From positions 1 through 64,000 of the forward strand of contig NZ_JAVIFW010000018.1 in assembly GCF_031157275.1 (NCBI RefSeq): 64,000 nucleotides of DNA. The letters run 5' to 3'. This document shows positions 8,443 through 16,971 of this stretch, piece after piece. How positions within the stretch are numbered: the stretch's first letter is position 1; each line of letters begins with the position of its first letter. The stretch comes from Streptomyces sp. LHD-70 (lineage in GTDB: Bacteria > Actinomycetota > Actinomycetes > Streptomycetales > Streptomycetaceae). The notes below the pieces were generated by a model, which worked only from the letters and a program-made list of their open reading frames with translations, did no database searches and had not been told where the DNA came from. Position numbers and translations under genes: made by a program.

Positions 8443-9426
8443 CTACTGGTGTTCCTCCAGAAGGCCCGACTGGGCGATGAGATAGCCGAGTTGAGTGCGG
8501 CTGCCGCTGCCCAGGGCGGCCGCGAGCTTGGCGACATGGGCGCGGCAGGTGCGTACGTTCATGCCGAGGCGGCGGGCGATGGCCTCGTCGACATGGCCTT
8601 CCACGAGCAGCTTCGCGATGGACCGCTGGACACCGGTGATCCCGTCGGTTCTGGGGTCGTACGCGGGGATCTCCTCGTTGATCGGCACGGCCAGCCGCCA
8701 GAACTGGTCGAAGACGCCCACCAGGTACTCGACGAGTCCGGGATGCCGGAGTTCCAGGGCGACTTGGCGATCGCTGCGGGCCGGGATGAAGGCCACCTCG
8801 CGGTCGACGATGATCAGCCGGTCGATGATCTCTTCCAGGGTGCGCACCTCGACCTCGGGGCCGACCTGTTCGAGGTAGTGGAGGGTCAACTCGGTGTGGC
8901 GGGCGGTGTGTTGATAGAGCGTGCGCATCTTGATGCCCCGGTTGAGCAGGGGTTGCACGCGGCGCAGCGCCTCTTTCAGGGTCTGGGCGGGCCGGCCGCC
9001 GCCGGGTTGGACGGTCAGCAGCTCCTTCGAGCACCCGGCCACGACGCGGTCCAGGGTGGCATTGATCAGGCTGACGCCCTCGAGCACGGTGATGGCGTGC
9101 GTGGTCGGAGGGGCGAGGGCGCTGATGGCCATGAATGGCTCAAAAGCATCGGAGAGGGCAACCGTCAGGCGCCGCCGATCCTGTATCTCTCGCTCGACAG
9201 GTTGCAGCAACTGCGCCAGAGCGGCGGAGGGGGGGACCGGGCGCAGCCATTGCGGGTCGTCGGGGTCGGGGTGGACCAGCGCCAGATCGATCAGGCAGGG
9301 CGCGATACCGAGTTCTGACCGGGCTATTCGCCCTGTGCGCAAAGCGCTTGCATACAGGCGTGAACCTGCATCGCACAGCTCCGTGTGTGAATGGGGGTGG
9401 TCCGTTTTGTACTCTTCTTTTCCCAT
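8443..9426 (-). CDS. LuxR-type helix-turn-helix regulator with TrmB/PLD-like sensor region
   Basis: This 327-residue protein ends in a LuxR-like HTH (EGHVDEAIARRLGMNVRTCRA at about residues 270-292, then HVAKLAAALGSGSRTQLGYL). The central region (IKMRTLYQHTARHTELTLHY, IDRLIIVDREVAFIP) resembles the TrmB/phospholipase-D-like sensor part found in many actinomycete orphan LuxR regulators. No receiver domain is present. I chose ATG 9426, which has a GGGGG site 7 nt upstream, over ATG 9450. It is divergent from a small exported peptide and a Rieske-like gene and probably controls them, which is inference. The 206 bp between it and the hspR terminator hold a GC hairpin near 8280-8305 and no gene. 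Confidence 0.8.
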   Translation of the reverse strand: MGKEEYKTDHPHSHTELCDAGSRLYASALRTGRIARSELGIAPCLIDLALVHPDPDDPQWLRPVPPSAALAQLLQPVEREIQDRRRLTVALSDAFEPFMAISALAPPTTHAITVLEGVSLINATLDRVVAGCSKELLTVQPGGGRPAQTLKEALRRVQPLLNRGIKMRTLYQHTARHTELTLHYLEQVGPEVEVRTLEEIIDRLIIVDREVAFIPARSDRQVALELRHPGLVEYLVGVFDQFWRLAVPINEEIPAYDPRTDGITGVQRSIAKLLVEGHVDEAIARRLGMNVRTCRAHVAKLAAALGSGSRTQLGYLIAQSGLLEEHQ

Positions 9427-9555
9427 ATGTGCACCCCCAGGCTCCTGCATATCAGGAACATGATGCCTGGCCTCTGTGGTGCTGAGGGCCGAGTGTGGGT
9501 CATCTTCTAGCTGCGGGGGCTAGGAAGCGACATCTTCAAGTGAGGTTGCTCAGTA

Positions 9556-9750
9556 ATGGCCAAGAGATTCATACGTGCAGTGGTTGCTGCCGCCGTTATT
9601 GCTGCTGCCGCAGTGGGGGCTGTGGAGTCGACCGGGGGTGGCGGGGCGTCGGAGCTGCCGTCCCGCAACAGTGCAGCGTCCGTCGATCCAGGCTGGGTGG
9701 CACCCGCTGAGTCAGCTGCCGACAGTGCCCTCGACCCGGGTTGGAACTGA
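9556..9750 (+). CDS. Small exported peptide with duplicated DPGW motif
   Basis: This is a 64-residue product. Residues 1-23 form a basic start (MAKRF) and an Ala/Val-rich hydrophobic stretch like a signal peptide, with possible cleavage after AVGA. The rest is small and polar and carries SVDPGWV and, at the very end, ALDPGWN, so a DPGW motif is repeated 16 residues apart. A GAGG site lies 9 nt before ATG 9556, and the Rieske-like gene starts 3 bp after the stop. I do not recognise a family. The size, export signal, repeated C-terminal motif and divergent LuxR-type regulator suit a secreted signal or peptide precursor, but no function is shown. Confidence 0.6.
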   Translation: MAKRFIRAVVAAAVIAAAAVGAVESTGGGGASELPSRNSAASVDPGWVAPAESAADSALDPGWN

Positions 9751-9752
9751 GT

Positions 9753-10073
9753 ATGACTGTTCCGGAGGACACTCGCTTCCGGCGCGAGATGGCGTCCGCC
9801 TACCGGTCCGGGTGGCACTTCATCGACCTCGTCACGGCCCTTCCGGGTCCCGGCGATTCGTTGATGGTCACCCTCTTCGGTGAGCCGATCCTGGTCGTCC
9901 GGGACGACGAGGACGACGACGTGCGGGCCTTCCGCTGTCTGCGCAAACCACGCGGTGCCCCGCAGCCGGTGCGGTGTGCCATCCGATACGGAATGATCTT
10001 CGTCAACCTGGACCAGCGCGACCACGAGCTGGTCGAACCGGAAACCATCCCGGCCACCCCCCGCAGTGCCTGA
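9753..10073 (+). CDS. Short Rieske-fold protein with lost histidine ligands
   Basis: The 106-residue product aligns by eye with the N-terminal Rieske domain of ring-hydroxylating oxygenases: SGWHFIDL, GDSLMVTLFGEPILVVRDD, VRAFRCLRKPRGAP and GMIFVNLD are in family order. The cluster ligands normally read CxH...CxxH. Here they are C62-L-R64 and C75-A-I-R78, so both cysteines remain and both histidines are arginine. A standard Rieske [2Fe-2S] site is therefore not expected. The catalytic oxygenase domain is absent. ATG 9753 follows the peptide stop by 2 bp, which suggests coupled translation. The role is unknown. Confidence 0.6.
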   Translation: MTVPEDTRFRREMASAYRSGWHFIDLVTALPGPGDSLMVTLFGEPILVVRDDEDDDVRAFRCLRKPRGAPQPVRCAIRYGMIFVNLDQRDHELVEPETIPATPRSA

Positions 10074-10172
10074 CGCGATTCCCCCGTCGTCAAAAGATCG
10101 CCCAGGCGCTTCCCCCCGCAGCGGCGTCATCGTGAACCTGGATCACGGTGGCGCCGCTGTGTGTTTGCTTGC

Positions 10173-10226
10173 GGGACCTACAGCGCCTACGGGACCTACA
10201 GCGCCTACGGGGCCTACGGGGCCTCG
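10173..10226. repeat. 9-bp tandem repeat at the 3' end of the PPOX gene
   Basis: Six units of the type GGGACCTAC/AGCGCCTAC/GGGGCCTAC run in tandem, including two identical 18-bp copies (10173-10190, 10191-10208). The array spans the stop codon of the minus-strand oxidoreductase gene and probably arose by slippage. Confidence 0.8.
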
Positions 10227-10636
10227 CGCAGCGCCCTGCTGCCCAGCGCCTTCGTGAGCGTGATCTCGATGAGCACCCGGTGCGGGTTCGGCGAGGGTGT
10301 CCGCTCGTACCGCTCCGCGTAACGGCGTTCCGCGTCGGCGATCGCCCCCGGCTCCGTACGGATACGGGCCCGGCCCTCCAGCGTCGCCCACAGGCGGCCG
10401 GCGAACTGGCACACGGCGGCCGGGGCCCCGTCCGCGCCCCCCGCCAGGATGTTGCTGACCTTCTTGCTGGACTTGCTGCTGATGACGCGGGCGACCCCCG
10501 CCTCCGGGTCGTACGTGACGCCGACCGGGACGACGTGCGGAGTGCCGTCGGGGCGCAGGGTCGTCAAGGTGCACACATGCCGTTCCCGCCAGAAGCTGAG
10601 GTAGGCGGGGCTGGGGTCGCGGGGGTCTATGGCCAT
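10214..10636 (-). CDS. PPOX-class (F420/FMN split-barrel) oxidoreductase
   Basis: This 140-residue pyridoxamine-5'-phosphate-oxidase-fold protein starts MAIDPRDPSPAYLSFWRER and continues with TLTTLRPDGTPHVVPVGV, the first strand pair of the flavin/F420-binding split barrel, and KKVSNILAG. Actinomycete members mostly reduce substrates with F420H2; which cofactor is used here is not shown. I chose ATG 10636 because it gives the family's usual N-terminus, although its ribosome site is weak. The start is 36 bp from a HAIR box shared with divergent clpB, so it might also respond to HspR. Confidence 0.8.
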   Translation of the reverse strand: MAIDPRDPSPAYLSFWRERHVCTLTTLRPDGTPHVVPVGVTYDPEAGVARVISSKSSKKVSNILAGGADGAPAAVCQFAGRLWATLEGRARIRTEPGAIADAERRYAERYERTPSPNPHRVLIEITLTKALGSRALREAP

Positions 10637-10672
10637 GTCAAGGAATGTATCCCCCGCCGTACGCCCCATGGA

Positions 10673-10693
10673 CTTGAGTGGAATAGACTCAAC
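10673..10693. promoter_or_regulatory. HAIR operator upstream of clpB
   Basis: CTTGAGT-N7-ACTCAAC differs from the HAIR consensus at one base. It lies 83 bp before the clpB start and between the two divergent genes. It predicts HspR control of clpB, as known in other streptomycetes. Confidence 0.9.
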
Positions 10694-10775
10694 TTTATGC
10701 ACGTTGGCGAAGTCAGTGTGAGGTCAGCGTGCTGGAGTGGTACGAGCCGGTGGGAGCCAAGGAGGTAGCGCGCAC

Positions 10776-13394
<2,619 letters not shown>

Positions 13395-13397
<3 letters not shown>

Positions 13398-13442
13398 GGG
13401 GCGCGGAGCAAGCGGTAAGGGGCGCGGAGTAAGGGGCGCGGA
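13395..13442. repeat. Three copies of a 13-bp element at the clpB stop
   Basis: TAAGGGGCGCGGA occurs at 13395-13407, 13416-13428 and 13430-13442. The first copy contains the clpB stop codon. The core resembles the GGGGCGCGG element of the mosaic repeats elsewhere in the window. The rest of 13443-13542 shows no gene. Confidence 0.75.
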
Positions 13443-13542
13443 CCCCGAAGTTCGGCTCGTGGCGGATCGCCGCCGTCAGGGGTTGCGGCGACCCGCCGTC
13501 GATGGTGGAGGATGGGCGAATCCGTACGAAGGGAAATACACG

Positions 13543-14079
13543 GTGAGCATCGACCCGTCCTCGATTCCGAACTTCGGGGGCCAGCAGGAACCGCAGGCCG
13601 AAGGACCGGCGGGCCCCGTCGTCCCCGATCAGGACCTGGTGAAGCAGCTCCTGGACCAGATGGAGCTCAAGCACGTCGTCGACGACGAGGGCGACCTCGC
13701 GGCGCCGTGGGAGAACTTCCGCACGTACTTCATGTTCCGCGGCGAGGGCGACCAGCAGGTCTTCTCGGTGCGGACGTTCTACGACCGGCCGCACGCGATC
13801 GAGTCCAAGGCGCAGATCCTCGACGCCGTGGACGAGTGGAACCGCCGCACCCTGTGGCCCAAGGTCTACACCCACACCCACGAGGAGGAGGGCGGCCCGA
13901 CCACCGTCCGCATCGTGGGCGAGGCGCAGATGCTGATCGGCACCGGCGTCAGCCTGGAGCACTTCGTGTCCTCCACGGTCAGTTGGGTGCGGGCCGCGAT
14001 CGAGTTCGAGCGCTGGCTCGTCGAGCACCTCGGCCTGGTCGAGGACGTGGACTCGGCGGAGAAGCCGGACGAGGAGTAG
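13543..14079 (+). CDS. YbjN-domain protein
   Basis: This is a 178-residue YbjN-like protein, a fold related to type III secretion chaperones (Tir-chaperone-like) and common in actinomycetes. Recognisable features are LVKQLLDQMELKHVVDDEG, the strand ENFRTYFMFRGEGDQQVFSV and the helix DAVDEWNRRTLWPKV. The start is taken as GTG 13543 (VSIDPSSIPNF) because upstream in-frame codons encode low-complexity sequence. No enzymatic residues are evident and its function is not established. Confidence 0.75.
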   Translation: MSIDPSSIPNFGGQQEPQAEGPAGPVVPDQDLVKQLLDQMELKHVVDDEGDLAAPWENFRTYFMFRGEGDQQVFSVRTFYDRPHAIESKAQILDAVDEWNRRTLWPKVYTHTHEEEGGPTTVRIVGEAQMLIGTGVSLEHFVSSTVSWVRAAIEFERWLVEHLGLVEDVDSAEKPDEE

Positions 14080-14234
14080 GCCTCAGGGGCGTCCCCGGAG
14101 ACTTCCCAGGTGTTCGTCGTTCGAGCTGATCGGCGCCTACATGGTCGGGTGAGCTGCGCGTCGTGCGCTGCGAGAACCAAGCGCGTACGACGTGTCGGCG
14201 AGAACCAAGTCGGCGCAGACACACCTAGCTTTAC

Positions 14235-14352
14235 TGTGCGAACCGGGCAGGTTCCGTCCCGGCTGGTGTTGAGGGAGTAAGACCTTTCGGGTCGCTGACC
14301 TGTGGGGGCTTCCTGAGCCAGGAATCCCGCTTTCGATGGGGAGGGTTCAACA
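14235..14352 (+). mobile_element. Possible IS200/IS605-like right-end/omegaRNA remnant
   Basis: The segment CTGAGCCAGGAATCCCGC, then TTTCGATGGGGAGGGTTCAA (ending about 14350), resembles the conserved 3' end that follows tnpB in Streptomyces IS200/IS605 elements: GAATCCC, a short hairpin, GGGGAGG and a TCAA tip. An upstream hairpin (AGACCTTTCGGGTCGCTGACC) is also compatible. I find no tnpB or tnpA frame next to it; 14080-14234 holds no recognisable gene. It is therefore at most a remnant. The call rests on remembered pattern similarity. Confidence 0.35.
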
Positions 14353-14382
14353 GATACGTCCCGTACGCGTGTTGCGTCAGGG

Positions 14383-14437
14383 GAGAGCCCGGCCGGGGCA
14401 TGCCACTACCAGTGTGGCGTGTACCGGCCGGGCTCTC
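14383..14437. terminator. Long hairpin (14-bp stem), terminator-like
   Basis: GAGAGCCCGGCCGG (14383-14396) is matched by its exact reverse complement at 14424-14437. The 27-nt interior adds a second stem, CATGCCAC/GTGGCGTG. It lies between the putative mobile-element end and the mannosyltransferase fragment, and may have been the terminator of one of them. Confidence 0.6.
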
Positions 14438-14506
14438 GACGTTCGGGCGAGCGTTGCCGCGAGCCCAAGCAGCAGCGGGAACGGAAGCGCAGCTTGGAGT
14501 AGATGG

Positions 14507-14653
14507 CCCCCGGAGCCGCCGCCACAGCTCGCAGACCGCGGCCGCGCCGACCGCCGCGGCCACCGCGAAGCCGTTCGGCCGGGAGAGGCCGGCGAGCGCG
14601 GCGAGCGAACCCGCCCACAGCCAGCGGCCGCTGAGATGGGGGTACGGCGCCCG
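14507..14653 (-). pseudogene. Fragment of a mannosyltransferase-family membrane protein
   Basis: The minus strand encodes YPHLSGRWLWAGSLAALAG, then LSRPNGFAVAAAVGAAAVCE and LWRRLRG. This reads like one loop and one membrane helix of the PIG-M/PIG-V-like mannosyltransferases, which typically carry GRWxxAGxxxALAGxxRPxG. An in-frame TGA at 14654-14656 cuts it upstream and similarity ends downstream at 14507. Only about 49 codons of a gene normally longer than 350 remain. It looks like the relic of a gene replaced by its neighbours. Confidence 0.5.
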
Positions 14654-14664
14654 TCAGGGCACGG

Positions 14665-16971
14665 TCAGGCGGGTTCGTTCACGTCCCGGTAGTTGCCGAG
14701 GAACCGCACGGCCCCGCCGTCCACGCGGTACAGGAAGAGCCCCGCGGCTGAAGCGAACTGCCGTGTGTCCGGGTCGAAGGCGAGGGTCTTGGCCAGGCCG
14801 TCGTACCGGGCCGCGCGCAGCCGCGTCGCCGTCGAGCCGCGTTCCGGGCCGCCCTCGGACGGGCGGCGCAGCGAGGCGGCGACGAGCAGCAGCGCGTCGT
14901 ACGCCTCCAGGGCGAAGGGCGCGGCGGGGCCGGCGGCGGGGGCGTCCGGGAACCGCTCGGCGTAGGCCTCGGTGAAGCGGCGGGCGGCGGGCAGCCGGCT
15001 CGGGTCGGCGTACGTGGTCACGCACAGCCAGCCATCGGCGGCCTCCCCCGCCTCCTCAAGGAACGCGAAGCGGCCTCCTTCCCGGCCTCCTTCCTGGTCC
15101 CCTTCCCGGTCCCCTTCGCGATCCCCCTCGGGCAGCAGGACCGGTTCCGGTGCCATGCGCGGGCCGTCGAAGCCGCCGCGCCGCAGGGCCCGCGCGCACC
15201 GGGCCGCGCGGGACGGCGAGGTGCCGGCGTAGACCACCGCCCCGGCGCCGGACTTCCGTACCGCCGCGGCCGCCGCGTCGAACTCCGTATCGTCCGCGGC
15301 GACTTGGTGCAACGTGACGCGGCCGCCGGCGGGCGGGGCCTGCTGGATGCGCTCGACCAGGCCCCAGTCCTCGTCGTCGGTGGCGGCGCGGTCGTCGACC
15401 ACGGCGGTGTGCGCGATGCGCTCGACCGCGCCGAGGTAGCGCACGAAGGCTGTGCCCAACTCGGTGGTGTCCGCGCGGAGTTGGAACAGCGCCTGGCGGG
15501 GCGCGAGGGGAAGCAGCGACTGCGCCGCGGAGACGGTCACCATCGGGAGCAACGCCTCCTCGTACCGCTCTGCGGCGGCCGTGAAACCCGGGCCTCCGGT
15601 GGGTCCGAGCACGGCGACGACCTCGGGGTCGGCCACGAACCGGTCCGCCGCATCGGTGGCCGGGCCCGTCTCGCCACGGTCGTCGCGGACCTTCAGGGCC
15701 AGGTCGAAGGGGCGGTCGTCGTCGGCGTTGAAGTGCGCCACCGCGAGCCGTGCGCCGCGCTCCTGCGCCCGCCCCGACTCCCGCTGCGCACCGGACAGAT
15801 CGGCCTGCAGACCGATGGTGTGCCGCGGCAGGGCGCTCTTGCCGCCGTCGTCCGTGGCGCCGAACCCCGCCTGTCGTACGGCGAGGAGCCCGGCCCCGGC
15901 CACCACCGCCCCGGCCCCGGCGCCGAGACCGAGCCGGAGCATCCTGCGCCGGGTCGGACCGGCCGCGGGCACGGCTGTCTCCGCGGCGGCGGCCGCAGGG
16001 GTCGGTGGCGGCGGGGCCGGTGGCGGCGGGGCGGGTGGCGGCGGGGTGGGCAGGGCGAGTGCGGCCGTGGTGCGTGCGGCGATGAGGCCGGGCAGGGGCG
16101 CGGGCAGCCAGCCGTCGTCCCCGGCGGGCGGGTGGCCCGCGGCCAGGTGCTCCCGTACGGCGGCCGTGCCGGGGCGGTCGGCCGGGGACTTGGCCAGGCA
16201 GGCGCGCAGCAGCGGCAGGAGCGCCGCGGGGGCGCCGGTCACGTCGGGCTCCTCGTGCACGGTGCGGAACAGCGAGCCCGCGACGGTGGCCGCGTCGAAC
16301 GGCCGCCGCCCGGTGACGGCGTACGCGAGGACGCAGCCGAGGGCGAACACATCGCTCGGCGGCCCGGCCGTCCCGGAGCGTGCCTGCGCCTGCTCCGGCG
16401 AGAGGAAGCCGGGGGAGCCGATGACCAGGCCGCTCGCGGTCAGTGCCGTGCCGCCGTCGGCGCGGGCGATCCCGAAGTCGATGAGCCGGGGCCCGTCCAG
16501 GGCGAGCAGGATGTTGCCGGGCTTGACGTCGCGGTGGACGAGGCCCGCCGCGTGCACGTCGGACAAGGCCTCGGCGAGCCGGACTCCCAGGGTGCGCACG
16601 GTGGGTTCGGGCAGCGGGCCGTACCCGTCGACGGCCTCGGCGAGGCTCGGGCCCGGCACGAACGGTGTGGCCAGCCAGGGCAGCGCGGCCTCCGGGTCGG
16701 CGTCGCTCACCGGCACCAGCCAGCGGCCGGACAGCCGTCCCGCGGCCTGGGACTCGCGCCGGAACCGCACCCGGAAGGCCGGGTCGGCGGCGTGCTCCGC
16801 GCGCACCAGCTTCACCGCGGCATGCGTGCCGTCCGGCGAGCGGCCCAGATAGACCACGCCCATCCCGCCCGCGCCGAGCCGTCCGAGCAGCACCCGCCCG
16901 CCGATCTCGACCGGATCGCCCGGGCGCAGCGGCAGCACCCCGGCCGTCCGCGCACCGGTGTCGTCGCTCAC
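14665..16971 (-). CDS. Receptor Ser/Thr protein kinase with ABC-type ligand-binding domain (distal)
   Basis: This 768-residue protein has a cytoplasmic Hanks-type kinase (residues about 20-280; GRLGAGGMGVVYLG, AAVKLV, VHRDVKPGNILL, IDFGIARA), a Pro-rich linker, one membrane span (about 330-355; GLGAGAGAVVAGAGLLAV) and an extracellular Leu/Ile/Val-type periplasmic-binding domain (about 370-768; HTIGLQADLSGAQRESG, VVAVLGPTGGPGFTAAAE). It probably phosphorylates Ser/Thr targets in response to an extracellular small ligand. It starts at GTG 16971, overlapping the stop of the preceding homologous kinase (GTGA). The tract EGDREGDREGDQEGGREGG is a small tandem expansion. Confidence 0.9.
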   Translation of the reverse strand: MSDDTGARTAGVLPLRPGDPVEIGGRVLLGRLGAGGMGVVYLGRSPDGTHAAVKLVRAEHAADPAFRVRFRRESQAAGRLSGRWLVPVSDADPEAALPWLATPFVPGPSLAEAVDGYGPLPEPTVRTLGVRLAEALSDVHAAGLVHRDVKPGNILLALDGPRLIDFGIARADGGTALTASGLVIGSPGFLSPEQAQARSGTAGPPSDVFALGCVLAYAVTGRRPFDAATVAGSLFRTVHEEPDVTGAPAALLPLLRACLAKSPADRPGTAAVREHLAAGHPPAGDDGWLPAPLPGLIAARTTAALALPTPPPPAPPPPAPPPPTPAAAAAETAVPAAGPTRRRMLRLGLGAGAGAVVAGAGLLAVRQAGFGATDDGGKSALPRHTIGLQADLSGAQRESGRAQERGARLAVAHFNADDDRPFDLALKVRDDRGETGPATDAADRFVADPEVVAVLGPTGGPGFTAAAERYEEALLPMVTVSAAQSLLPLAPRQALFQLRADTTELGTAFVRYLGAVERIAHTAVVDDRAATDDEDWGLVERIQQAPPAGGRVTLHQVAADDTEFDAAAAAVRKSGAGAVVYAGTSPSRAARCARALRRGGFDGPRMAPEPVLLPEGDREGDREGDQEGGREGGRFAFLEEAGEAADGWLCVTTYADPSRLPAARRFTEAYAERFPDAPAAGPAAPFALEAYDALLLVAASLRRPSEGGPERGSTATRLRAARYDGLAKTLAFDPDTRQFASAAGLFLYRVDGGAVRFLGNYRDVNEPA

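Noticed and set aside
8331..8537. Short minus-strand frame upstream of the LuxR gene end
   Set aside because: It is Ser/Pro/Arg-rich, overlaps the 3' part of the LuxR gene in another frame and has no ribosome site.
10148..10768. Plus-strand frame opposite the PPOX gene
   Set aside because: It runs through a tandem repeat and antisense to a well-supported oxidoreductase gene.
14231..14563. A 110-codon minus-strand frame as an intact gene
   Set aside because: Only its upstream part resembles a mannosyltransferase. The rest crosses the hairpin and the IS-like end and is not protein-like, so I list a fragment instead.
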